Origin: Proteiniphilum sp.
Lineage (GTDB): Bacteria > Bacteroidota > Bacteroidia > Bacteroidales > Dysgonomonadaceae
Direction of reading: 5' to 3'
Length of the DNA: 64,000 bases
Assembly: GCA_015478855.1 (NCBI GenBank)
Contig: JADMKJ010000026.1
Span: 33,101 to 97,100, forward strand
The notes under the pieces were generated by a model. It was not told where the DNA came from. It saw only the letters and a program-made list of their open reading frames with translations, and searched no databases. Below, piece after piece: positions 19,195-27,878 of the stretch (the stretch's first letter is position 1; each line of letters opens with the position of its first letter). Both the position numbers and the translations under genes were made by a program.

Positions 19195-21321
19195 ATGAAA
19201 AAATTAATTTTATCGCTGGCAATATTTTTTGTGGCGATTTTCGCGAGAGGCGATGAAGGAATGTGGCTTCTGAAAGAGCTTAACAGGGAGAGTGCAGCCC
19301 GTATGCAGGAGCTGGGATTTACCTTTCCTGTGAACAAACTGTACAACGAGAAAAATCCGTCGCTGAAAGATGCGGTGGTGATTTTCGGAGGAGGATGTAC
19401 CGGTGTCGTCGTTTCTGACAAGGGATTGGTGTTTACCAACCACCATTGCGGTTATGGTGCCATTCAGAAGCTGAGTGCTGTGGAGCATGATTACCTGAAG
19501 GATGGTTTCGCTGCAAAAAACTATGGCGATGAACTTTATGCCGATGGGTTGACGGTTTCGTTCCTGAGGTCGATGGAGGATGTGACCGATCAGATTGCAC
19601 CAAAAGTACCACTGGTGCTTAGCGAGATACAACGTGAGCTGGCGATCGACTCTATCTCCGACGAGTTGATTAAAAAATATGAAGATGATCGTTTCACCAC
19701 CGCGAGGGTGGTACCTTTCTACGCCCGCAACAGATATTATGTGGTACTCTATGACGTCTTTCGTGACGTGCGGCTTGTGGTTGCACCTCCCTCCTCGGTG
19801 GGTAAGTTTGGTGGTGATACCGACAACTGGATGTGGCCCCGCCATACGGGTGATTTCTCCTCATTCCGTGTCTATGCCGGCAAGGATAACAAACCGGCCA
19901 GCTACAGCCAGAACAATCAGCCCTACAAACCCAGATATGTGGTTCCGGTATCACTGGAAGGGGTTACGGAAGGTGATTACTCCATGACCGTGGGTTACCC
20001 GGGCAGCACGCAGCGCTACATCTCCTCCTGGGGTATTCGTCAGAGGATGGAGGCAGAGAACAAACCACGTATAGAGGTACGCGGTGCCAAGCAGGCGATC
20101 TGGTGGGATGCCATGACGCAAAATGACACCATTCGCATCAAATATGCAAGCAAGTTTGCCGGGAGCTCCAACTACTGGAAGAACTCCATGGGGATGAATG
20201 AGGCACTCACCAACCTGGGTGTACTGGCAAAGAAAGAGGAGCTGGAAGGACGTTTGAACAGATGGATCAACAGCAGCCCTGACAATAAGGCTAAGTATGA
20301 CAGTACGCTTGTCATGCTGAGAGATACCTACACCGGGTCTGATGAATTGTCGCTATATACCACCTATTTCCTGGAGACGTTCAATAACGGTATCGAGTTG
20401 ATCCGTTTTGCCAATACGATCCTGCGCTTTGACACTGATGGTACGGAAGAGGACAAACAGGCTTTTATCAATGACCGCCTGATAGAGTCGTACAAGAACT
20501 ACGAGCCAACACTGGACAGGAAGGTGTTGCCGGTGTTGATGAAGCTCTATGCCGAGCAAGTGCCAGCACAATACCATCCCGACATCTACAGTAAGATCAA
20601 TGATGAGTTTGGTGGAGATTATGAGAAATATGCCGACTGGTTATTTACAAATAGTAAGTTTACTTCACTCGATTCGCTGATAGCGTTATTGAAAAACGCC
20701 GACACACAGCTGTTGACGAAGGACCCGGCAATGGAGCTGGCACTCTCTACCACCGATATGGGGTATGAACTGTCGGAACAGATGATGTCTTCCTATGAGC
20801 ATATCCTCCGCGGTGAACGTGAGCTGATGGCTGCCCTGATGGAGATGGATGCGGACAAAACTTTCTACCCTGACGCTAACTTCACGCAACGGATGAGTTA
20901 TGGAACGGTAGAAGGTTACTGGCCGCGTGATGCTGTCTGGTACAATTATTATACCACCTCAAAGGGTATCATGGAGAAACAAAAGCCGGGTGATCCCGAG
21001 TTCAATGTGCAGGACTATATCCTTAATGAGATCCGATCAAACGATTTCGGACCTTATGCCGATAAGAATGGTGCATTACGCGTCAACTTTCTTTCGAACA
21101 ACGACATCACCGGAGGTAACTCAGGCAGTCCCGTATTCAATGGGAAGGCAGAACTGATTGGCCTTGCTTTTGATGGCAACTGGGAGTCGTTGAGCGGTGA
21201 TATCCTCTTTGAGCCGGAGATGCAGCGTATGATCAGCGTAGACATTCGTTACGTGTTATATACGATCGACAAGGTGATGAAGGCATCACACATTGTGGAA
21301 GAGGTTAAAGTGGTCAAATAA
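19195..21321 (+). CDS. S46 family dipeptidyl-peptidase (DPP7/DPP11 type)
   Basis: TNHHCGYGAIQ (catalytic His), GGNSGSPVFNGKAELIGLAFDGNWESLSGD (catalytic Ser). Confidence 0.95.
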   Translation: MKKLILSLAIFFVAIFARGDEGMWLLKELNRESAARMQELGFTFPVNKLYNEKNPSLKDAVVIFGGGCTGVVVSDKGLVFTNHHCGYGAIQKLSAVEHDYLKDGFAAKNYGDELYADGLTVSFLRSMEDVTDQIAPKVPLVLSEIQRELAIDSISDELIKKYEDDRFTTARVVPFYARNRYYVVLYDVFRDVRLVVAPPSSVGKFGGDTDNWMWPRHTGDFSSFRVYAGKDNKPASYSQNNQPYKPRYVVPVSLEGVTEGDYSMTVGYPGSTQRYISSWGIRQRMEAENKPRIEVRGAKQAIWWDAMTQNDTIRIKYASKFAGSSNYWKNSMGMNEALTNLGVLAKKEELEGRLNRWINSSPDNKAKYDSTLVMLRDTYTGSDELSLYTTYFLETFNNGIELIRFANTILRFDTDGTEEDKQAFINDRLIESYKNYEPTLDRKVLPVLMKLYAEQVPAQYHPDIYSKINDEFGGDYEKYADWLFTNSKFTSLDSLIALLKNADTQLLTKDPAMELALSTTDMGYELSEQMMSSYEHILRGERELMAALMEMDADKTFYPDANFTQRMSYGTVEGYWPRDAVWYNYYTTSKGIMEKQKPGDPEFNVQDYILNEIRSNDFGPYADKNGALRVNFLSNNDITGGNSGSPVFNGKAELIGLAFDGNWESLSGDILFEPEMQRMISVDIRYVLYTIDKVMKASHIVEEVKVVK

Positions 21322-21344
21322 GCAGTTAAACAATAATAAATAGT

Positions 21345-21380
21345 TAGCCCCTCAACATTTAACTTGAGGGGCTATTTTTT
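21345..21380. terminator. Bidirectional terminator between convergent genes
   Basis: TAGCCCCTCAA-CATTTAAC-TTGAGGGGCTA followed by T run. Confidence 0.8.
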
Positions 21381-21389
21381 TGTGTATTA

Positions 21390-21848
21390 TTATGGTTTTG
21401 TTATTGTTCTCTCATATTTCTCATACTTTGGAGGCATGGGAACATAACTCTCATCATCCCACAAATTGCTGGTAATCATCAGGTCGGCGCTATATCGGTT
21501 GCAGGCAATGGGCACATTGTGTACCCGGCACTGCCGCAGCAACATCATGATATCTGCCTCATGGGGTTGCGCATTCAGGTCGTCGATAAGAAAGACTGCC
21601 AGATCAATCTCTTTGCGTACCACCATGGCTGCAATTTCTGCATCACCTCCCATGGGGCCGGAATTCATTCTGGTGATTTCAGGATATACTCCCTCACCCT
21701 GAAGGGCTTCCTGTACCAAACCCCCGGTAGTACCTGTACATACAAGATGATGTACAGAGAGAAAATCGGAGTTGAAGATCACCCATTCAACCATATCTGC
21801 TTTGCGGTGGTCATGTGCAACCAGCGCTATTGTTAGTTTTCTTCTCAT
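21390..21848 (-). CDS. mgsA: Methylglyoxal synthase
   Basis: IALVAHDHRKADMVEW, TGTTGG, SGPMGGDAEIAAMV, FLIDDLNAQPHEADI. Confidence 0.97.
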   Translation of the reverse strand: MRRKLTIALVAHDHRKADMVEWVIFNSDFLSVHHLVCTGTTGGLVQEALQGEGVYPEITRMNSGPMGGDAEIAAMVVRKEIDLAVFLIDDLNAQPHEADIMMLLRQCRVHNVPIACNRYSADLMITSNLWDDESYVPMPPKYEKYERTITKP

Positions 21849-21860
21849 AATTATTATTGT

Positions 21861-21966
21861 AATAAGCTATAAGTAAGAAGTAATAAGCGGATGTCAAAAT
21901 TATATCATCCCTCTGAACTCATTTACTTTTTACTCTTTAATTCTAAATTGGTTAATTCTTAATTGT
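21861..21966. repeat. Two degenerate A-rich arrays with 7-nt periodicity (21861-21894 and 21921-21966)
   Basis: AATAAGC TATAAGT AAGAAGT AATAAGC on +; AACAATT AAGAATT AACCAAT TTAGAAT TAAAGAG TAAAAAG on -. Confidence 0.6.
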
Positions 21967-23715
21967 TTATATCCCCAGCTCCTGACGGATGTCGTTGATT
22001 CTGTCATTGACCTCATTCTCAGTCCGGGTCAGATCTTCACGTGACTTTACTGATCCCCTCACTTCAATGTAGAATTTAATCTTAGGTTCCGTTCCGGAAG
22101 GACGAACAGATAGTTTTGTACCCTCTTCAGTGAAATATTGTAATACGTTTGATGTAGTGGGCATCTCAATTGCTATATGTTCGTTATGCACGTAATCCAC
22201 AGCTTCCAGTTTCGCAAAATCTTTTGTGAATGTAACAGGTGAACCACCCAGTGATTTCATCGGATTATTACGGAAATTTTTCATCATCGCCTCAATCTCG
22301 TCAGCTCCCTCCTTACCTTTACGAACGAGAGAGATACCCACCTCTTTTGAATAACCATATTCCAGGTAGATGTCCTGCAGAAGCTGATACATCGTCTTTC
22401 CCCTGTCTTTTGCCCAGGCAGCAATCTCTGCAAAAAGCGTACATGCCGATACGGCATCTTTGTCACGAACAAAATCGCCGGCTAGAAAGCCGTAGCTCTC
22501 TTCACCGCCACCAATATACTTTTTCACACCTTCGTTTTTACGGATGATGTCCGCGATCCATTTGAACCCGGTATAACAATCGAATATCTCAATCCCATTT
22601 TTGGTGGCAATATCTTTCACCAACTCAGTGGTGACAATGGTTTTCACCACATATTCCTTTCCGGTAAGCAGTCCCAGCTCAGCTCGTTTGGTCATCAGGT
22701 AATAGAGATAGATCAGCATCGTCTGATTACCATTCACCAGCATGAAGTTGCCATCATCATCACGAATGGCCGTACCTATACGGTCACCATCGGGGTCAGT
22801 TGCCATCACCAGTTCAGCACCTGTCTCTTCAGCCTTTTTGATGGCCATGTCGAGTGCCGCCGGCTCCTCCGGATTGGGTGAGATAACAGTTGGGAAATCT
22901 CCGCTGATCACATCCTGTTCCGGGACACGGATGATGTTGGTGAAGCCCACTGCTTTCAGCGCATCAGGAACCAATGTGATGCTGGCGCCATGGATAGGGG
23001 TGAACACCATTTTAATGTCATGATGACGTTCAATGGCTTCGGGTGAGAGGATAAGCTTCTTAACCTCTTCAATAAAAGCCCTGTCCATATCTTTTCCGAT
23101 GATCTCAATCAAACGCTTATTCCCCTCGAAACGTATATCGTCGACAGAGGAGATGCGGTTTACTTCCGCGATGATATTTTTGTCGTGAGGTCCCAATACC
23201 TGAGCACCATCATTCCAGTATGCTTTATAGCCGTTGTATTCTTTAGGGTTATGAGATGCAGTGATCATGATACCGCTCTGACATCCCAGTTTTCTGATTG
23301 CATACGATACTTCAGGGGTAGGGCGAAGGTGCTCGAAAAGATAAACCTTGATGCCGTTGGCGCTAAAAATGTCGGCAGATATCTCCGCAAATTTACGGCT
23401 GTTGTTACGGCAATCATGACCGATCACCACCTTTATTTCATCCAGGCCGGCAAACTCTTCCTTGAGGTAATTCGATAGTCCCTGTGTTGCTGAGCCGACA
23501 GTGTAGATATTCATTCTATTGCTTCCGGCACCCATGATGCCCCGCAGACCACCTGTTCCGAACTCCAGATCCTTATAGAAAGCATCGATAAGTTTCGATT
23601 TATCATCGTTGTCGAGCATACGCTGCACTTCATCCTTTGTTTCTGCGTCGTAGTTACCTTTAAGCCATGACAGTGCTCTGTCGGTGACTTGCGCCAATAA
23701 TGTTTCTTCTTGCAT
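21967..23715 (-). CDS. Phospho-sugar mutase (phosphoglucomutase/phosphomannomutase family)
   Basis: Catalytic loop GIMITASHNPKEYNGYKAYW, ATDPDGDRIG, GGGEESYGFLAGDFVRDKDA, RPSGTEPKIKFY. Confidence 0.95.
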   Translation of the reverse strand: MQEETLLAQVTDRALSWLKGNYDAETKDEVQRMLDNDDKSKLIDAFYKDLEFGTGGLRGIMGAGSNRMNIYTVGSATQGLSNYLKEEFAGLDEIKVVIGHDCRNNSRKFAEISADIFSANGIKVYLFEHLRPTPEVSYAIRKLGCQSGIMITASHNPKEYNGYKAYWNDGAQVLGPHDKNIIAEVNRISSVDDIRFEGNKRLIEIIGKDMDRAFIEEVKKLILSPEAIERHHDIKMVFTPIHGASITLVPDALKAVGFTNIIRVPEQDVISGDFPTVISPNPEEPAALDMAIKKAEETGAELVMATDPDGDRIGTAIRDDDGNFMLVNGNQTMLIYLYYLMTKRAELGLLTGKEYVVKTIVTTELVKDIATKNGIEIFDCYTGFKWIADIIRKNEGVKKYIGGGEESYGFLAGDFVRDKDAVSACTLFAEIAAWAKDRGKTMYQLLQDIYLEYGYSKEVGISLVRKGKEGADEIEAMMKNFRNNPMKSLGGSPVTFTKDFAKLEAVDYVHNEHIAIEMPTTSNVLQYFTEEGTKLSVRPSGTEPKIKFYIEVRGSVKSREDLTRTENEVNDRINDIRQELGI

Positions 23716-23739
23716 ACTGATATACTGTTATTTTATCTG

Positions 23740-25380
23740 TTATTCCACTGATTGTACTTTGTATTTGTCACCTGTCTGGTCGACAATCTTTTTGTAATAT
23801 TCATTTGAATATCCCGGTCGGGTAGGGAATGCGGGCAAACCATGCGGGTTACGTTTGAACTGACCGTTCTCCTCTTTCTTGACAACCCCATCGATATATT
23901 TCACCATGAGATACTCACCCAGCTTTTTCCATTCTGCTACCCCTTCTTTCACCAGGTTGTTGGTGTATTGTGTGAGATAATGAATGGCTTCGGGTTGAGA
24001 TCTCTCATACAATTCTGCAGCTTTTTTCTCAATTTCGGGTTGAGATGCTTCAAACTGTACTTCAAGCCTTGACTGCACATTTTTCATATCTATGCTCATA
24101 TCACTGTAACGGGTATAAACCATGTTAGAGACCCAGTTGTGAATCCAGAAAGCGGAAGTCCATGAGAAATTCAGCAGATCACCATTGCCCGGCGCCATCT
24201 CGTGAGGTACCACAGCATGACCGCTATAGAATGGATAATAAACCGTTTGAGCGGCATCATCTATTCCAAACCAGAGAATCCCGCCGATGGCATCGGGCAG
24301 CCATGATCGCATCTGTGCGACAAAGGAGAAGCCTGTCTGTTGCGTGGCTATGGGTCGTTCGTTGCAGTATTCAACCGAATCCACTTCGAAGGTGAGAGGT
24401 GACCAGCGATAAGGTGAATTGAAAGGACCTGCACCCACATCAAAGCGCCAGTCCAGCTCGGTACCTTCATAATGATCACGCATCATCTGCTGAATGTCCT
24501 GGGCGCTCAGTTTTTTGTCCGGTTTGATGTAGAGCGGCATCGGGTCGGTTGTTTTACCCTGGGCATAGGTGATATACTCACCCATCTCCTTGTTCACCCT
24601 GTTGAAGAAAGACCATACACGTGCTTCGCAAAAACGAAGTGCCCCAAAATCGATAGGGGCATAAGCCTGAGCAAAGCTGAAATCGGCATCTTCACCTGTG
24701 AAGTAACCCTTCCCGCGTGCGAAAGAGATTACGTCGGGAGAATAAAGACAATTTTCGGGATCATTGAGCGGGAACTGTTGTATGCGTGCCTGGTTGGCAT
24801 GTGCTGCCACACAGTCGTCAGGTATACGTACAGCTACCCACACGGCGCCCTTGTTACCAACACCCTTGCCTATCATCTCCATGATCCATACCTCATTGGG
24901 ATCGGCAATAGAGAACGATTCGCCGGAACTGTAATAACCATGTTCTTTCACCAGACCGGTCATGATGGTGATCGCTTCACGTGCATTTTTTGCCCGTTGA
25001 AGCGTAATATATATAAGGCTGCCATAATCCATGATTCCGGTTGAATCGGTCAGCTCACTGCGCCCTCCAAAGGTGGTTTCACCGATGGCAAGCTGATGTT
25101 CATTCATATTCCCTATCACATTGTATGTCTGAATCGCCTGTGGAATATCGCCCAGATATTTCCCTGTATCCCATTCATAGACCTTGAGCAGCTCTCCCGG
25201 CCTGTATTGCTTAGCCGGCCAGTGGTATAGCTCTCCATAAAGTCCATATGAATCAGCAGCATAGGAAATGAGCGTTGATCCATCAGCGGATGCATTTTTT
25301 CCTACCAATAAATTTGTACAGGGATAAGCAAAGGAGTTGGCCAGAATCACCATAATTGAGGTCAAAAAAAGTTTCTTCAT
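23740..25380 (-). CDS. C69 family dipeptidase (Ntn hydrolase)
   Basis: Signal peptide followed by nucleophile Cys in AYPCTNLLVGKNASADGSTLISYAADSYG. Confidence 0.93.
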   Translation of the reverse strand: MKKLFLTSIMVILANSFAYPCTNLLVGKNASADGSTLISYAADSYGLYGELYHWPAKQYRPGELLKVYEWDTGKYLGDIPQAIQTYNVIGNMNEHQLAIGETTFGGRSELTDSTGIMDYGSLIYITLQRAKNAREAITIMTGLVKEHGYYSSGESFSIADPNEVWIMEMIGKGVGNKGAVWVAVRIPDDCVAAHANQARIQQFPLNDPENCLYSPDVISFARGKGYFTGEDADFSFAQAYAPIDFGALRFCEARVWSFFNRVNKEMGEYITYAQGKTTDPMPLYIKPDKKLSAQDIQQMMRDHYEGTELDWRFDVGAGPFNSPYRWSPLTFEVDSVEYCNERPIATQQTGFSFVAQMRSWLPDAIGGILWFGIDDAAQTVYYPFYSGHAVVPHEMAPGNGDLLNFSWTSAFWIHNWVSNMVYTRYSDMSIDMKNVQSRLEVQFEASQPEIEKKAAELYERSQPEAIHYLTQYTNNLVKEGVAEWKKLGEYLMVKYIDGVVKKEENGQFKRNPHGLPAFPTRPGYSNEYYKKIVDQTGDKYKVQSVE

Positions 25381-25672
25381 AAATATAAAATGTAAACAAT
25401 TAATAAGAATCAGACAAATCAGTGTAAAGGTACTTTTTTTTGTTTAATCTGCACAAAGAGTGGTCCGGATATTTTCATGCGATTTTTTTACTATTCTCTT
25501 TAAAGCAGTCATGCGAAATTCTATCTAAACGAAAGCGAAGGACAAGTCCGGGTGAAGAATATCTGTCCGTTAAAGGGTAAGCTGTCAGTAACCACATGCA
25601 TCTGTGTGAATGATTCTCAGTCGTGTTTCATTTATTTCTCTGAAATGGGTCGCATAAATGAAAAATATAACC

Positions 25673-25680
25673 TATTTTTG
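25673..25680 (+). promoter_or_regulatory. Candidate -7 element TATTTTTG
   Basis: TAnnTTTG match upstream of the 25714 gene. Confidence 0.45.
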
Positions 25681-25713
25681 TAACACGAATCACAATCTTT
25701 CGTACGATCTGAG

Positions 25714-26019
25714 ATGAAACATATAGTGAAAATATTACAATCAAAGAGAATACTGGGGTTCACCTCCTATCAGATTGTCATACTCCTTTTTTTGATTGTG
25801 ATGTTGTTTTTTTTAAGTGACAGCAGTATCACAAAAAGAATTAAGTTTGATACTCAGATTAAAGACCTTGAATCACAAATTGAATTTTACCATCAACAGA
25901 CAGAGACGGATAAGCAGAAATTGAATGAACTCCAATCCAACAATGATGATCTTGAAAAATTTGCCCGTGAGAATTATCTGATGAAAAAAGAGAACGAAGA
26001 TGTTTTTATCATTGAATAA
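25714..26019 (+). CDS. Septum formation initiator family protein (FtsB/DivIC-like)
   Basis: Small single-TM protein with coiled coil, then FARENYLMKKENEDVFIIE typical of DivIC/FtsB. Confidence 0.85.
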   Translation: MKHIVKILQSKRILGFTSYQIVILLFLIVMLFFLSDSSITKRIKFDTQIKDLESQIEFYHQQTETDKQKLNELQSNNDDLEKFARENYLMKKENEDVFIIE

Positions 26020-26169
26020 CAAAAATTGTGGTCAGTTTATTATGACTTATTGGAACTCTTTTAATTACGGAAAGTCAAAAAAAATTAATATATTTGTATG
26101 ATTGATTCCCGGTTGCATACCGGTTTTTGGATTTTGTTTGACATTTTCCAATAAAAATGTGAACACAAG

Positions 26170-26517
26170 ATGCATAACACAAAGAATATTTTACTTCAAA
26201 TTTCCGGTATTTTAATATTGTTATCGGCTCTTCTGTATCTGTTTATTCCGGTTGTGGCACCATGGATAATGGCATTTGCCGTGGCACTGTTCTCTGTGAT
26301 TACGGTTACTACTCCTTACCCGGGTAAGAGCATTCGTGGAAAAAGACTCTTTAATTTTCAGGTTTTTTCCTGTCTGTTTATGATAGTAGCTACCTATCTG
26401 ATGTTCAGATCACGAAATGAATGGGTGTTGATAATGGTTGTCGGAGCTGTTCTTCAGTTGTATGCATCAATTGTGATTCCTAAAGAATTGAAAAATGAAA
26501 AGAACAGAGAATTATAA
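26170..26517 (+). CDS. Small integral membrane protein of unknown function
   Basis: ORF with several hydrophobic segments, co-directional with neighbours. Confidence 0.65.
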   Translation: MHNTKNILLQISGILILLSALLYLFIPVVAPWIMAFAVALFSVITVTTPYPGKSIRGKRLFNFQVFSCLFMIVATYLMFRSRNEWVLIMVVGAVLQLYASIVIPKELKNEKNREL

Positions 26518-26556
26518 TAATGTACACGGTACAGCATTGAATTCTTTTATAACAAT

Positions 26557-27855
26557 ATGAACAGAAGTATACTCGTTGTAGATGATAGTTTAACCGTTTG
26601 TTTGATGTTGAAATCCTGGTTGGTTAAAAGGGATTTCAATGTTGAAATTGCAACAAATGTCAACATTGCCAAACAGATGGTGAAGGATCAACCATTCGAT
26701 TTAATCCTATCCGACATAAAGATGCCCGATATAGATGGGTTTTCATTTTTATCGTGGGTGAAAAAGTTTGATGCGGAAATACTTGTCATAATGATGACCG
26801 GTTTTGCTGATATTGAGTCAGCTGTAGCTTCCATGAAATCGGGTGCAGCTGATTTTATCTCAAAGCCGATTGAGCCGGAACAGCTTTTCAAAAAGATTGA
26901 GGAAGCCTTTCAAATCCAGAAGAACAGTCAAAAAAGAAACATGTTTTGCAATGAGTTCATTATGCCTCCTGGTGAGGAGTATTCAAAACTGTTGATTCAA
27001 CTTGAGATCTTTGCCGAAAACAAAGCCCATCTGCTAATTATCGGAGATAGAGGCACAGGGAAGAATTCCATTGTTAAATATTTGCACGAGAAAGGATTTC
27101 ACATCTGTAAGCCGCTTGTTATTGTTGATGTAGACGATGCGTTTCATAAATTAAACAGCAGGTATCTGGTAGATAGCTCTCATAATGCAGCGTCGTTGTT
27201 GATGAAGAAATTCAGAGAGGCCAAGGGAGGCATGTTGAGTATTCGAAATGCAGATCAACTGGATATCAATCTCCAGGATGAATTGTTGAAAATGCTCACC
27301 AAACAAAATAGAGACGATGACTTTACACAAGTAATTCTGAGCACCGAGAAAAAAGTGGCTGAGTTACAAAAGATACTCATACCCAAGCTTTTTCATTTAC
27401 TTGAAAAGGATTGTGTGGTTCTCCCCACATTGAAAGGTGAGAAGCAAGTGATTGAAGCATTTATCTCCTATTTCCTTCGATTTGCCAATTTCACCTTAGA
27501 TAAGGATATAGAAAGCATAGATTCAAAACTGCAGGAGCATCTGATTAATTATACATGGCCCGGAAATATCCAGGAACTGAAAAACATGATTATGAAAGCA
27601 GCGTTGCTTACTGATGAAAAACAAATATCCTCAAGGATCATACCTGAACTTTTCGGCAGGAAAGACACCAAAAAAGAGAATCGTTCCGTATCAGTAAATC
27701 CACTTCATAAACTACGGAAAGAAAATTACGAGAAAGAAAAAATTCTGGAAGCACTGGAGCTGGCCCGGGGGAATAAAACGATGGCTGCATCCATATTAAA
27801 CATAGACCGAAAAACATTATACAATAAAATGAAACTGTATAACGTGATGATATAA
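26557..27855 (+). CDS. NtrC-family-like response regulator with degenerate AAA+ domain and Fis-type HTH
   Basis: Receiver (SILVVDDSLTV, LILSDIKMPDIDGF, MMTGF, SKPIEPEQL), Walker A GDRGTGKNSI, sensor-II-like WPGNIQELKN, C-terminal HTH GNKTMAASILNIDRKTLYNKMKLY. Confidence 0.88.
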   Translation: MNRSILVVDDSLTVCLMLKSWLVKRDFNVEIATNVNIAKQMVKDQPFDLILSDIKMPDIDGFSFLSWVKKFDAEILVIMMTGFADIESAVASMKSGAADFISKPIEPEQLFKKIEEAFQIQKNSQKRNMFCNEFIMPPGEEYSKLLIQLEIFAENKAHLLIIGDRGTGKNSIVKYLHEKGFHICKPLVIVDVDDAFHKLNSRYLVDSSHNAASLLMKKFREAKGGMLSIRNADQLDINLQDELLKMLTKQNRDDDFTQVILSTEKKVAELQKILIPKLFHLLEKDCVVLPTLKGEKQVIEAFISYFLRFANFTLDKDIESIDSKLQEHLINYTWPGNIQELKNMIMKAALLTDEKQISSRIIPELFGRKDTKKENRSVSVNPLHKLRKENYEKEKILEALELARGNKTMAASILNIDRKTLYNKMKLYNVMI

Positions 27856-27878
27856 AACTGTTTGATCATTCTGCTGAT

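Noticed and set aside
19210-19845. 211-aa minus-strand ORF inside the S46 peptidase
   Set aside because: Antisense to the conserved catalytic region of the peptidase; no domain recognised.
24472-25044. 190-aa plus-strand ORF inside the C69 dipeptidase
   Set aside because: Antisense shadow of a conserved gene; His/Cys-rich composition arises from the complementary codons.
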